From: Ruminococcus sp.
GTDB lineage: Bacteria > Bacillota > Clostridia > Oscillospirales > Ruminococcaceae
Length of the DNA stretch: 64,000 bases
Direction: 5' to 3'
Assembly: GCA_017543595.1 (NCBI GenBank)
Contig: JAFYFU010000041.1
Span: forward strand, 1-64,000
Positions 28,690 through 38,456 of the stretch are shown here, piece by piece. The notes beneath the pieces were generated by a model. That model was given only the letters and a program-made list of their open reading frames with translations, was not told where the DNA came from and did not search any database. Position 1 is the stretch's first letter; each line of letters opens with the position of its first letter. A program made the position numbers and the translations under genes.

Positions 28690-29947
28690 TGGAATCAACA
28701 CCTTCAATCATAATATCGTCATAAAGGGCGAGATAAAGGGGGTCATCATCATGAACGGCTGAAAGAACATAACTTCCGCCCTCATAGATAACATCTATTT
28801 TTTTGAAAACTATCTGTTCGCCCTTCTGTATATAAACGCCCTTGTAATTTGTAACCGAAACGACTTCGTTTCCGTCCTCGTCCTCCTCGACTTCCTGAAG
28901 ATTGGCAAATCTTATTGCTTCTCTGGGAATTTTAAGACCGCTGTAAACGCCCTTGATAATTTCGGCATTTTCGGCACGGTGCTGAACGAGGTCATAATTG
29001 AACTGACTGCACTCCGCAATAATTATGCTTTGTGAGGCATCTCCCTCGTCCCATATTTCGGTTATTTTTGCATCGAAAGTATCTGCGGAGGATTCAAACC
29101 TGAGCTGTACGTCTTCGCCGACATTGTAGCTGTGGCGGGAATTGTCTATTACACCTGCGAGATACCAGCGATAGCCGTCAATAAGTTTTCCGACAACGGT
29201 TTTGTCGCTGCTTTTTTCGTCCTTCACACCGTTGAGCATATCAATGGTAATTGACGAAATTTTATCTGATGAAAACACATTTTCGTACCCGTCACAGTAG
29301 CTTACAAAATACCCTGTTTTTTCAGCCTTTATGGTTTCGGCGGGCTTTACCGAATTTTTTTTGAGTTCATCAAGCTGTATGTTTATATTTGAAACCTGCC
29401 CGTTGAAATTTTCGACTTCGTTGGTAATTATCTGGTATGTACTCATCTGAATCAGGAGATTTTCAGAAATATCTTCAAGTGAGCCGTAGTCCTTCATATC
29501 CCTTGCATAGACAAGGCTTCTGTAATTTTCCTTTATGCTTTCGGAAAGAGAACCCGGCTGTGCGGATTCGAGAGTACCGGGGTTCTGGATTTTTTTCAGT
29601 ATGCTGAGTTTACGGTTAAGTCTTTCAATTTCGCTGTTTGTGCCTATCTGCGTATCATCGGGATAGACTTCCGCAATAACAGTACCCATTCCGACTTTAC
29701 CGCTGTCGTTGACGTTATAGCTTAAAACGCCGTTTCCGCTGTAACTCACGGGTTCTTCGTTTCTTATGAAAACGCCTTTCAGTTTTGTTGAAAGGACGGC
29801 TTCGTCCATGAGTGCTGTTTCAGTGGGACTTTCCTTACGGCTGAAAAAATTGAATGCTATTCCGCCCAGCACAAGGACTGCAAGAACCAGAACGAAATTA
29901 CGCAGAATTTTTACTGCAAGGGAGCTTTCAGGTTTTCCCGAACGCAT
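28679..29947 (-). CDS. HlyD-like single-pass membrane protein
   Basis: 422 residues. One membrane segment (about 13-34, ILRNFVLVLAVLVLGGIAFNFF) with the rest outside. A beta-barrel/lipoyl-like hybrid motif (VSYSGNGVLSYNVNDSGKVGMGTVIAEVYP) is split by a coiled-coil hairpin (about 105-210), and a second half (AEKTGYFVSYCDGYENVF and following) completes it. This layout matches membrane fusion (HlyD/RND adaptor) proteins. No transporter gene is adjacent, so its partner is unknown. In Clostridia such genes often sit next to sepF/yggS, which hints at an envelope or division role. Confidence 0.75.
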   Translation of the reverse strand: MRSGKPESSLAVKILRNFVLVLAVLVLGGIAFNFFSRKESPTETALMDEAVLSTKLKGVFIRNEEPVSYSGNGVLSYNVNDSGKVGMGTVIAEVYPDDTQIGTNSEIERLNRKLSILKKIQNPGTLESAQPGSLSESIKENYRSLVYARDMKDYGSLEDISENLLIQMSTYQIITNEVENFNGQVSNINIQLDELKKNSVKPAETIKAEKTGYFVSYCDGYENVFSSDKISSITIDMLNGVKDEKSSDKTVVGKLIDGYRWYLAGVIDNSRHSYNVGEDVQLRFESSADTFDAKITEIWDEGDASQSIIIAECSQFNYDLVQHRAENAEIIKGVYSGLKIPREAIRFANLQEVEEDEDGNEVVSVTNYKGVYIQKGEQIVFKKIDVIYEGGSYVLSAVHDDDPLYLALYDDIMIEGVDSNGE

Positions 29948-29960
29948 TTACATCACCGTC

Positions 29961-30200
29961 TTATTCGCCTTTTTCGGTCGCATCGAGAATAGAAACTGCT
30001 CTTGCGGGTATAATGGTGGAAATTGCGTGTTTATAAACAAGCTGCTGTTTTCCGTCACAGTCAAAAATTGCGACATAGCTGTCGAAACCTCTTACCATGC
30101 CTTTGAACTGGAATCCGTTTGTAAGGATAATGGTAACGGCAATTTTTTCCTTTCTGCACTGATTCAGAAAAACGTCCTGTAAATTTATGGTTTTGTTCAT
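29961..30200 (-). CDS. hfq: RNA chaperone Hfq
   Basis: 79 residues from the ATG at 30200 ([20 protein letters not shown]), preceded by GGAG at 7 bases; an upstream in-frame extension lacks support. Sm1 motif [26 protein letters not shown] and Sm2 [11 protein letters not shown] are complete. The hexameric ring binds small RNAs and A- or U-rich messages. miaA-hfq order is conserved in many bacteria. Confidence 0.98.
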   Translation of the reverse strand: MNKTINLQDVFLNQCRKEKIAVTIILTNGFQFKGMVRGFDSYVAIFDCDGKQQLVYKHAISTIIPARAVSILDATEKGE

Positions 30201-30255
30201 ACACATTCTCCAATCTTTATGTAATGAGTATACTTGCAGGCGCAAAGACCGCATA

Positions 30256-31224
30256 TTACAAATATACACTGTTATTATACCACAAATTTCTGTATTTTAC
30301 CATAGTTTTTTCAGCTTTTTGATAAATTTGATGTTTTTGACCAAAATCATCAAAAATAATCCACTGTATACGGTCATTTCTTCTAAACCATGTGAGTTGT
30401 CTTTTGGCATATCTGCGAGTTTCCTGTTTTATTTTGTCAACGCAGTTTTCAAGGGTGTCATTTCCCTCAAAAAACGGAATAAGTTCCTTATAGCCTATGG
30501 CATTTCCTGCGGTTCTGAGTCCGCCTTTTTCCCATATGTTTTTTGCTTCCTCAACAAGACCGTTTCTGAGCATTTCGTCAACACGGCAGTTTATTCTCTC
30601 GTAGAGAACATTTCTGTCGGAACAGTTAAGCCCTAAGATAAGCGAATTATAGGGGCTTTCCTCTGTCCTGCTCTCGGCTTTGAGTTCGCTGAAAAGCCTG
30701 CCTGTAACATGGAAAACTTCCAATGCACGGACTACTCTGACGGTATTGTTCATATGGATAGTTTCTGCGGCTTTCGGGTCAGTTTCGAGGAGTTTTGAAT
30801 ACAGGACTTCATTTCCCTGAGTACGGGCAATTTCATATAATTCCTCACGGTATTTCTCATCTGATTTAACTTCGGAAAATTTGATATTTTCAAGCAGGGA
30901 ATCTATATAAAGACCCGTACCGCCGACTATTATCGGAAGTTTTCCACGGGAGAGAATTTCCTGTATTTTTTCATTGGCAAGCTTTACATAGTCCGAAACA
31001 CTGAAAGATATATCCCTGTCAAGAAAATCAATCAGATGATGCGGTATGCCCTGCATTTCCTCTTTGGTGGGCTTTGCGGAGGCTATATCAAGCCCTTTGT
31101 ATATCTGCATGGAATCCGCAGAAATAACTTCCCCGTTAAAATTCTTAGCCATTTCCACACCGAGCCATGTTTTTCCCGATGCGGTAGCCCCCACTATTGC
31201 AAGCACAAAAGGTTTGTTTTCCAT
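30256..31224 (-). CDS. miaA: tRNA dimethylallyltransferase
   Basis: 322 residues. P-loop [35 protein letters not shown] (catalytic Asp and substrate pocket), [10 protein letters not shown], and a C-terminal [20 protein letters not shown]. It adds a dimethylallyl group to A37 of tRNAs reading U-starting codons; miaB at 38457 then methylthiolates this base, so both steps are encoded in this window. Upstream of hfq in the mutSL run. Confidence 0.97.
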   Translation of the reverse strand: MENKPFVLAIVGATASGKTWLGVEMAKNFNGEVISADSMQIYKGLDIASAKPTKEEMQGIPHHLIDFLDRDISFSVSDYVKLANEKIQEILSRGKLPIIVGGTGLYIDSLLENIKFSEVKSDEKYREELYEIARTQGNEVLYSKLLETDPKAAETIHMNNTVRVVRALEVFHVTGRLFSELKAESRTEESPYNSLILGLNCSDRNVLYERINCRVDEMLRNGLVEEAKNIWEKGGLRTAGNAIGYKELIPFFEGNDTLENCVDKIKQETRRYAKRQLTWFRRNDRIQWIIFDDFGQKHQIYQKAEKTMVKYRNLWYNNSVYL

Positions 31225-31238
31225 ATGCTCACGCTTTC

Positions 31239-32330
31239 TTAAAATATTATTGTGAAAGAATAATTTCTGTCGTCATGATAATATGATGATGTCGCTTTTA
31301 CTCCCGGAATCTTTCCCAAACCCTTATCAATTATAAGTCCCTGCAAGGCGGCGGTATAGGAATAGAAATCCGTGAACATCATTTCAACGGCATTTTTACC
31401 GCTGTTTTCCTCAACAAGCTTATTTATCAGTTCAAAATCATAGCTGTCAAAAAGCGCATTGTTCACGCTGAACCAGTTGTATTTGTCTGCGGTACATTCG
31501 GGTACAAAATTCTGTTCCCATTCGGCTTTTCTTGTACGGCTCATAATTTCATCATCGAACAGGAAATAATTATGCGATACGGGGAAAGGTTCGTTGTCGG
31601 TATCGTCCCAAGTTATGTCAAGCCAGTAATATTCCCCGTCAAGCTTTACATAATTCCAAGCGTGACCGCCTGCGTAGGTATCACCCTGACAGACTCCCGA
31701 TTCTATGCCTATGCGGTTCATTATGTAGGTAAAGGCTTCCGCATAGCCCTGACAAACTGCTTTTTTCTGTACAAGACAGCCATAGGCGGTATAGCACAAT
31801 CCGCTTCCCGTTTCGTAGTCGATTGATGCGTCATAGACTGTATTCTGTGCGATATAGTCATGAACGAAAAGTATTTTTTCGTAATCGCTTTTATCTGTGG
31901 GAATAAGCCTTATAAGTTCATCTGCGGCTTTTTCGAGTTCCTCATGCATAGATTTAATATTGTTCTCATCACAGCCCTCCATGTAACTAAGTTCAAATGC
32001 TGTATGTTTTGAACCTGAATCGAAATTCATAGCTTTAAACCAAAAAATATCAGGATAGTCAGTATTTATCTGACGAAATGCAGATTTAAAATCATCTCTG
32101 CTGACTTTTTCCTCTACTATCGGTTCTTTGCTGTATGCAAGGAGCTGATTGCAGAAATCCTTATACCATTCGGAATTTTTGCCTTCTTCAAATGAAGGCT
32201 CAACCTTTACAATTTCGTAAGGCTCATATTTCGTAGGCAGTTTAAATTCAGGCTCTTTTGCAGTCTGACTTGCTCCGCAGCCCGTAAGAAGAAATACCGC
32301 TGAAATCACGGCAAATATTTTTCTTTTCAT
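31239..32330 (-). CDS. Lipoprotein with transglutaminase-like domain
   Basis: 363 residues. Lipobox VFLLTGCGAS (Cys 19) predicts a lipoprotein anchored outside the membrane. A transglutaminase-like core (about 150-240) shows the triad: Cys in KAVCQGYAEAF, His in YAGGHAWNYVKL and Asp in YWLDITWDD. Such domains act as proteases or crosslinking enzymes, often on the cell wall; the substrate is unknown. Sits between mutL and miaA, probably in the same transcript. GGGGGATTAC precedes the start. Confidence 0.88.
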   Translation of the reverse strand: MKRKIFAVISAVFLLTGCGASQTAKEPEFKLPTKYEPYEIVKVEPSFEEGKNSEWYKDFCNQLLAYSKEPIVEEKVSRDDFKSAFRQINTDYPDIFWFKAMNFDSGSKHTAFELSYMEGCDENNIKSMHEELEKAADELIRLIPTDKSDYEKILFVHDYIAQNTVYDASIDYETGSGLCYTAYGCLVQKKAVCQGYAEAFTYIMNRIGIESGVCQGDTYAGGHAWNYVKLDGEYYWLDITWDDTDNEPFPVSHNYFLFDDEIMSRTRKAEWEQNFVPECTADKYNWFSVNNALFDSYDFELINKLVEENSGKNAVEMMFTDFYSYTAALQGLIIDKGLGKIPGVKATSSYYHDDRNYSFTIIF

Positions 32331-32349
32331 GTAATCCCCCTGTTAAATA

Positions 32350-34278
32350 TCATGTTCTTCTGAACTGGTGGTCTATGTTATATTTTGTCATTGTAAACAT
32401 TACGGGTCTGCCGTGCGGACAATGGCGTATTTTTTCATCGTTGCAGACCTGCTCCGCAAGTGCCTGCATTTCAAGCGGAGTATTCTTGTCGTTTGCCTTT
32501 ATTGCGGCTTTGCAGGCTACTGTATGGAGTATGTCGTCAAGTGTATGTGATTTCGGGTCATGTTTGCAAAGCACAAAATTTTCCGCAATTTCCTGTATTA
32601 TCTCCTCAATGTCAAGCTCAATCGCAAATGTCGGGACGGCTGTTGCATTAACGCAGGGTTTCTCCGAAAAATCAAACTCAAAGCCCATATCTTCGATAAG
32701 CTGAATATTATTTTCAAGCGCATCGGTTTCCTCGGAAGTGAGTAAAATTTTTATCGGCGTGAGTAATTTCTGACTGTACTGACGGCAGTTTCTGCTTTTA
32801 AGGCGTTCAAACAAAATTCTTTCGTGGGCTGCGTGCTTGTCAATGATAATCATTTTGTCACCGCTCTGACAAATTACATAAAGTCCGAAAGCCTCGCCTA
32901 TTATTTTTATATCGGGAAATTCTGCGGATTTTTCTTCCTCTGCGGGAGATGTATTATTGTTTTCGGGTAATTTTTTCAGGGATTCCTGATTTATATATCT
33001 GAAATTCTGTTCGGGTTCTGCAAATGCTTCCTGTTTTATGCCGTTGTCCGCTGGCGGTGCAGACGATGTTTTCACAAAGGAAAAATCTTTTCTTGAATCA
33101 TGATTTTCCGAATTTAAAGGTTTTATTTTATCGGGATAATTTTTAACAATTTTTTCGGATTCAAGAATTTCCTTTTCTTTTTCTTTGATATTTTCAACAG
33201 GTGTGAATATCATTTCCTGCTGTTTAAAATCCTGTTCGGGTTCGGCAGGCTTTTTATAATCCTGTTTCGGCTTGATGTCAAATTCGTATATAAGACCGTT
33301 TCCGACAAGTGAATTTTTTATTGCAAAAAATACTGCGTCCGAAACATCTTTTTCGTCCGTGAATCTTACTTCCGCTTTGGCAGGGTGAATATTTACGTCC
33401 ATATTTGCGGCGGACATTTCAATCATAAGTATGCAGGCAGGAAATTTTCCTGTCATTATCAGATTTTCATACGCACTTTCAACTGCCGAGGAACATAATT
33501 TTGAATGTACATATCTGCCGTTCACGAAAAAATTCTGAAATGTTCTGTTGCTTCTTGAATACAGCGGTTTTACGGTATATCCATGCACACGGATATTATT
33601 ATATTCATGATTGACGGGTATCAAATCATTTGCAAAATCTTTTCCGAAAACCGCATAGACTGCCGAATATAATTCCCCGTCACCCGATGAATTAAATTCC
33701 GTTCTGTTGTCACGAATCATCTTGAAAGAAATTTCAGGGTGTGAAAGCGTCATTTTCTGGACTGTCTGGCTTACGGCATTAGCCTCCGTGACATCTTTTT
33801 TCATGAATTTAGCCCTTGCGGGGACATTGTAAAAAATATCACGGATTATTATGGTTGTTCCGTTGGGACAGCCGCTTTTGTCGTGCATATTCTCAAAACT
33901 TCCCGATATGCGGTAAACAGTTCCGTATTCGTCATTTTTCTGTTTTGTGAGGACTTCAACTTTTGAAACTGCCGCAACAGATGCAAGGGCTTCCCCCCTG
34001 AATCCGAGAGTATATATTTTTTCAAGGTCATCTTTTGAATTTATTTTGCTTGTGGCATGGCGGAGAAAAGCTGTCGGCACTTCATTGAAAGCTATTCCGC
34101 AGCCGTCATCGCTTACTCTCATATATGTAGCACCGCCGTTTTTTATTTCAACGGTTATATGCTTTGCGCCTGCATCTATGGAATTTTCGACAAGCTCCTT
34201 TATAACGGAAGCAGGTCTTTCAATTACTTCGCCTGCGGCAATAAGTTCGGAAACTTCCTTGTCAAGAACCTTTATCAT
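32350..34278 (-). CDS. mutL: DNA mismatch repair protein MutL
   Basis: 642 residues from the ATG at 34278 (MIKVLDKEVSELIAAGEV), 4-9 bases after AAAGGAG; an in-frame ATG five codons upstream overlaps that site. The GHKL ATPase (1-330) has ELVENSIDAGAKHI, DDGCGI and LGFRGEALASVAAVSK. The disordered middle is Lys/Glu/Pro-rich (about 335-445). The C-terminal domain carries the endonuclease motif DKHAAHERILFE and CPHGRP, so it is the nicking MutL used by bacteria without MutH. Starts 11 bases after mutS. Confidence 0.98.
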   Translation of the reverse strand: MIKVLDKEVSELIAAGEVIERPASVIKELVENSIDAGAKHITVEIKNGGATYMRVSDDGCGIAFNEVPTAFLRHATSKINSKDDLEKIYTLGFRGEALASVAAVSKVEVLTKQKNDEYGTVYRISGSFENMHDKSGCPNGTTIIIRDIFYNVPARAKFMKKDVTEANAVSQTVQKMTLSHPEISFKMIRDNRTEFNSSGDGELYSAVYAVFGKDFANDLIPVNHEYNNIRVHGYTVKPLYSRSNRTFQNFFVNGRYVHSKLCSSAVESAYENLIMTGKFPACILMIEMSAANMDVNIHPAKAEVRFTDEKDVSDAVFFAIKNSLVGNGLIYEFDIKPKQDYKKPAEPEQDFKQQEMIFTPVENIKEKEKEILESEKIVKNYPDKIKPLNSENHDSRKDFSFVKTSSAPPADNGIKQEAFAEPEQNFRYINQESLKKLPENNNTSPAEEEKSAEFPDIKIIGEAFGLYVICQSGDKMIIIDKHAAHERILFERLKSRNCRQYSQKLLTPIKILLTSEETDALENNIQLIEDMGFEFDFSEKPCVNATAVPTFAIELDIEEIIQEIAENFVLCKHDPKSHTLDDILHTVACKAAIKANDKNTPLEMQALAEQVCNDEKIRHCPHGRPVMFTMTKYNIDHQFRRT

Positions 34279-34289
34279 TTTTTCTCCTT

Positions 34290-36920
34290 TCATGCGTCTT
34301 TTACCAAGCTGCTCATTTTTTCAAGAAGTTCACGACATTCCGAATCGGTGAGTTCGCTGATATTTGTTTTTTCAAGCATATTCAGGGCTGATTCACGGTT
34401 AAGACTTCCGAAACTTATCTGTTCATTGTCATTTTCGGGAGAAACTGCTGAAAATCCGTTTTCTCTTTCTTTTTCCATTTCGGAAAGCAATTCCCTTGCA
34501 CGTTCAACGACTTTATTCGGAAGTCCCGCAAGTTTTGCGACATCTATTCCGTAACTCTGGTCAATACCGCCCCTTATTATTTTTCTGAGGAAACGTATTC
34601 CGCTGCCGCTTTTCACGACTGATATGCTGTAATTCTTAACTCCGTCAAGTTCGTTTTCAAGGGTAATCAGTTCGTGGTAATGCGTTGCAAAAAGAGTTTT
34701 ACAGCCGAGTTTTCTTGATGTGCAGATATGTTCCGCAACGGCTTTTGCGATACTTACGCCGTCATAAGTTGAAGTACCTCTGCCGACTTCATCGAGTATT
34801 ACAAGGCTGTCGGGAGTTGCATTTTTCAATATATCCGAAACTTCACTCATTTCAACCATGAATGTTGACTGTCCTGCCGTCAAATCATCAGATGCACCAA
34901 CCCTTGTGAAAATCTTGTCCACAACGGATATTCTCGCAGAATCCGCAGGAACAAAACAGCCCATTTGTGCCATTAAAACTATAAGCGCAGTCTGTCTCAT
35001 ATAGGTTGATTTTCCTGACATATTCGGACCTGTGATTATTGACATACGGTCTGATTTTTTGTCAATATAAATATCATTCGGAACAAATACATCATCTTTC
35101 AGCATGAGTTCAACAACGGGGTGTCTGCCTGATTTTATTTCTATTGCGCCGTCAATGGTTATATCGGGCTTTACATAGTTGTTTCTGAGGGAGACTTCCG
35201 CAAGCGAACAGAGTACATCTACCGAGGCTATTGCCGAGGCTGTTTTCTGAACCTGTGCAAGCTTTCCCGCAAGGAAATCCCTTACTTCCGCAAATATATC
35301 GGCTTCAAGGGACAAAGCCCTGTCTTTTGCTCCGAGTATGGAATTTTCGGCATTTTTCAATTCTTCCGTTATAAATCTTTCGGAATTTGCAAGGGTTTGC
35401 TTTCTTATCCACCTGTTTTCGGGTACAAGGTCATAATAGGAACGTGTTACTTCAAGATAATATCCGAATACCCTGTTGAAACCGATTTTAAGATTTTTAA
35501 TTCCTGTGCTTTCCTTTTCACGCTGTTCAATGCCGTCAATTATTTCTTTGCCGTGGGTCATGGTATGCCTTAAACCGTCAAGCTGTTCATTGAACCCGTT
35601 TTTTATAACACCGCCGTCCTTTACCGAAACGGGCGGTTCATCATTTATTGCATTTTCTATAAGATTTACGATTTCGTCAAGCGTGGAAATATCGCTGTTA
35701 TATTTTTTAAGCAGTTTTGAATTTTCAAGCTTTTCAAGTTCCTGTTTAATCATGGGAATCTGCTGTGCGGTTGATGAAAGTGCTTTAAGGTCACGGGGAT
35801 TTGCAGTTTTATACATGACCTTTGTCATAAGCCTTTCAATATCGTAAACTCTTTCAAGGAAATCCCTTAAATTGCCGAGTATTACGCTTTTTCTGTAAAG
35901 TTCCTCAACAGCGTCAAGCCTTTCGATTATTCGTGCAGGGCTTTTGAGAGGCTGTTCAATCTGATTTTTGAGAAGTCTTTTTCCCATTGAAGTTTTAGTG
36001 CTGTCAAGCACCCAGAAAAGAGAACCTTTGCGTTCTTTATTCCTTATAGTTTCCGTTAATTCAAGATTTCGCCTTGCGTTGAGGTCAAGACCCATGAAAT
36101 AATCTCCGCTGAGAAGTTCAATCGAAGTAAACCTTGAAACATTCGTTTTCTGAGTATCTCTTATATAGTCAAAAAGTCCGCATACTGCCGAAATATCACA
36201 GCCGTTTTCGGATATTCCGAGTTTTTTAATATCATCAACATTGAAAACTTCTTTTATATATGCTTTTCTCTCCTCCGAAAGAAAACATTCCCCGTCACGC
36301 AGAGTAACAGTACATTGAAGGCGTACTTTCACAAAATCCGAAACATTTTTCAGTGAGAAAAAATCCTCACTTATGATAATTTCCGCAGGTCTGCACCTTG
36401 AAAGTTCGTTTATGATTCCCGATTCAAAATCCTTGCCTTCAAAGGTGCTGAGGTAAGCCTCGCCCGTTGAAATATCCGCAGAGGCAACAGCGCAGGATTT
36501 TTCTTTTTCGTTAAAATATATACTGCAAATATAATTATTGCTTCCGTCATCAAGCATACTGCTGTCAGTGATAGTACCGGCAGTGACAACCCTTATAACA
36601 TCACGGACAACAATTCCCTTTGTTTCTGCGGGGTCTGTAAGCTGTTCGCAGACAGCAACTTTAAATCCCATATCAATTAATTTTTTGATATACATATCCG
36701 ATGCGTGATATGGTATTCCGCACATGGGCGCACGTTCTTCAAGTCCGCAGTCCCTGCCCGTAAGAGTTAATTCAAGGGCTTTTGAAACTCTCAGAGCGTC
36801 ATCAAAAAACATCTCGTAAAAATCCCCCAGACGGAAAAACAGCACACAATCCTGATATTTGTCTTTCATTTCAAGGTACTGTTTCATCATCGGAGAAATT
36901 TTTTCTCTGTCTATATTCAT
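34290..36920 (-). CDS. mutS: DNA mismatch repair protein MutS
   Basis: 876 residues from the ATG at 36920 (MNIDREKISPMMKQYLEMKDKYQD); GGAGG 11 bases upstream lies inside the end of ylbF. A longer in-frame start is inside ylbF and is rejected. The mismatch-binding motif is FFRLGDFYEMF. Walker A GPNMSGKSTYMRQTA, Walker B SLVILDEVGRGTSTYDG and the ATHYHEL switch are intact. It recognises mispairs and recruits MutL. Operon ylbF-mutS-mutL. Confidence 0.98.
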   Translation of the reverse strand: MNIDREKISPMMKQYLEMKDKYQDCVLFFRLGDFYEMFFDDALRVSKALELTLTGRDCGLEERAPMCGIPYHASDMYIKKLIDMGFKVAVCEQLTDPAETKGIVVRDVIRVVTAGTITDSSMLDDGSNNYICSIYFNEKEKSCAVASADISTGEAYLSTFEGKDFESGIINELSRCRPAEIIISEDFFSLKNVSDFVKVRLQCTVTLRDGECFLSEERKAYIKEVFNVDDIKKLGISENGCDISAVCGLFDYIRDTQKTNVSRFTSIELLSGDYFMGLDLNARRNLELTETIRNKERKGSLFWVLDSTKTSMGKRLLKNQIEQPLKSPARIIERLDAVEELYRKSVILGNLRDFLERVYDIERLMTKVMYKTANPRDLKALSSTAQQIPMIKQELEKLENSKLLKKYNSDISTLDEIVNLIENAINDEPPVSVKDGGVIKNGFNEQLDGLRHTMTHGKEIIDGIEQREKESTGIKNLKIGFNRVFGYYLEVTRSYYDLVPENRWIRKQTLANSERFITEELKNAENSILGAKDRALSLEADIFAEVRDFLAGKLAQVQKTASAIASVDVLCSLAEVSLRNNYVKPDITIDGAIEIKSGRHPVVELMLKDDVFVPNDIYIDKKSDRMSIITGPNMSGKSTYMRQTALIVLMAQMGCFVPADSARISVVDKIFTRVGASDDLTAGQSTFMVEMSEVSDILKNATPDSLVILDEVGRGTSTYDGVSIAKAVAEHICTSRKLGCKTLFATHYHELITLENELDGVKNYSISVVKSGSGIRFLRKIIRGGIDQSYGIDVAKLAGLPNKVVERARELLSEMEKERENGFSAVSPENDNEQISFGSLNRESALNMLEKTNISELTDSECRELLEKMSSLVKDA

Positions 36921-36921
36921 A

Positions 36922-37326
36922 TTATGAACAGCCTCCGCAAGTTGCACAGCTTCCGGAACAGCCCGTTGACGGCTGACAGGTTTCGGGGTCTTCTCCGTTG
37001 GCACACATTGTTATTATCTGATTTATATTCTGCACCAGACTTTCAAGGGATTTCTGCGCCGCCGAAAAAACTATCATATTCTTGTTGCTCATAATCTTGT
37101 TATAAGTTGCCTTGATATTTCTGTCAAGTTCCTTTAAAGCTTCTCCGTCCTTGTCCTCTTTTCTGAGTTCTTCGCTGAGCTTATTCTGCATATTTGTAAA
37201 ACTGTTTATCAAGTCCTGCAATTCCTTGTCATTGTCATTAGCCTGTTTTGCGAGATTATAGGCAATAAATCTGTCATCATTCTGCAAAGCTTTTCCGAGT
37301 TCCCTTGTCATTTCCATAATATCCAT
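36922..37326 (-). CDS. YlbF/YmcA-family protein with Cys-rich tail
   Basis: 134 residues from the ATG at 37326 (MDIMEMTRELGKALQNDDRF), with GGAGG 8 bases upstream; an ATG at 37341 overlaps that GGAGG. The Com_YlbF helical domain spans about 1-108. The tail CANGEDPETCQPSTGCSGSC plus ATCGGCS holds seven Cys and could bind a metal or Fe-S cluster. In Bacillus the YlbF-YmcA-YaaT complex binds Fe-S clusters and influences RNase Y and development. It starts the ylbF-mutSL operon and has a hairpin element (37340-37441) directly before its ribosome site. Confidence 0.9.
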   Translation of the reverse strand: MDIMEMTRELGKALQNDDRFIAYNLAKQANDNDKELQDLINSFTNMQNKLSEELRKEDKDGEALKELDRNIKATYNKIMSNKNMIVFSAAQKSLESLVQNINQIITMCANGEDPETCQPSTGCSGSCATCGGCS

Positions 37327-37339
37327 AATAAAAACCTCC

Positions 37340-37441
37340 ATTTAAAATCGTCAAATTTGCGCTTTTAAGGCTTGCCTATTCACTCACTCCGTAAACTGCG
37401 TTCGCTCATACGGCAAGGCGCAAATTTTCCTCTGATTTAAT
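37340..37441 (-). repeat. Hairpin element copy A, upstream of ylbF
   Basis: Fills the gap between the lipoprotein stop and the ylbF ribosome site. On the minus strand: AGAGGA, outer arm AAATTTGCGC, inner arm CTTGCCGTAT, loop with GAGCGAACGCAG and GGAGTGAGTG, ATAGGCAAG, CCTTAAAA, outer arm GCGCAAATTT, TGACGATTTTAAAT, then GGAGG of ylbF. All ten outer-arm pairs are Watson-Crick. Confidence 0.85.
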
Positions 37442-38329
37442 TTAAAAAACATAATTTTCAAGATAACTGAAATCATATCCGCCGTATTCTTCCATGTTAA
37501 GTTCTCCGTCTGTATAAGTTGATACCCATGTTGTGTCACTTCCATAAAATTCGCTGAAATCAAGCCACATAACATGATATCTTTCCATAATCGCATCAAA
37601 ATCGTCACCGTCATTGTATGCGAAACCGCCCGTATCTATGAGACATCTGAGCTGTCCGTTTTCGTCAATGTCATACCATGTCATATTTCCGCCGCCCATG
37701 TGACCGTTGATTAAAACAACCTGATTTGCAACATAGTCATAGCCGAAACTTGTATGACTTCCGCCCATATCATCGGCAAGTGTTATCATTCCGTCAGACT
37801 GATACTTGAATATTGCTATCCTGAAATCAGCCTCGCATGAACCGTACTTAACAAGAAGTTCGGGTGTTCCGTCATAGTCCATGTCATAAAGTGCATAGCT
37901 TACAAGAGGAGTTACAGCGCCCTCATTCATTACTTTTTCTATTCTTGTGCGGAGAACTCTTTTATAGCCCTCAATAACAGATTCTCTGTCGGGCTTTACC
38001 GTATCGGGTTCTCTCACGGGAGAAGTTATAATTTCCTGTGTAGGCGGTTCAGTAGTTTCAGTTGTTGTCTGGGTAGTTGTTTCTTGCGGGGCAGCCACAT
38101 AAACAGTTGTAGTCCCCTGAATTTCCGTTGTTACGGTAGTTGTGACTTCCGGTTCTGTAACATCTGTAACGGGTGATTCCGTCATTTCTGTTTCTGTTGA
38201 AATTTCTGTTGATTGTTCCGATTTCATATCGGGGACAGGTGCAGATGACATATTGTCCCTGTTGTCGGTTGTTCCGCAGCCTGCGAGAACAAACATAAGA
38301 CAAAATAATGATACAGTTAATTTTTTCAT
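37442..38329 (-). CDS. Lipoprotein with Thr-rich linker, function unknown
   Basis: 295 residues from the ATG at 38329 (MKKLTVSLFCLMFVLAGC), chosen over an earlier ATG because AAAGGA lies 6 bases upstream. Lipobox VLAGC (Cys 18). A Thr/Glu/Pro linker (about 25-105, many TTT and TTTETTEP runs) leads into a globular domain (110-295) with YDMDYDGTPELLVKYG, an FG-GAP-like calcium-loop motif, and repeated D/G/Y-rich strands. No enzymatic family recognised. Surface-exposed sensing or binding is plausible. Its stop abuts hairpin element A. Confidence 0.8.
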   Translation of the reverse strand: MKKLTVSLFCLMFVLAGCGTTDNRDNMSSAPVPDMKSEQSTEISTETEMTESPVTDVTEPEVTTTVTTEIQGTTTVYVAAPQETTTQTTTETTEPPTQEIITSPVREPDTVKPDRESVIEGYKRVLRTRIEKVMNEGAVTPLVSYALYDMDYDGTPELLVKYGSCEADFRIAIFKYQSDGMITLADDMGGSHTSFGYDYVANQVVLINGHMGGGNMTWYDIDENGQLRCLIDTGGFAYNDGDDFDAIMERYHVMWLDFSEFYGSDTTWVSTYTDGELNMEEYGGYDFSYLENYVF

Positions 38330-38456
38330 AAAAATCCTTTCTTTCTTAAACATAAACCTTAATTTTATATCTTAATTAAGCATAATCCTGATTCATTATT
38401 TAGAATGGAGAAAGTCTCTCTTTTTGATTCTGCTCAAACTTTATTTAAATTCCGAA

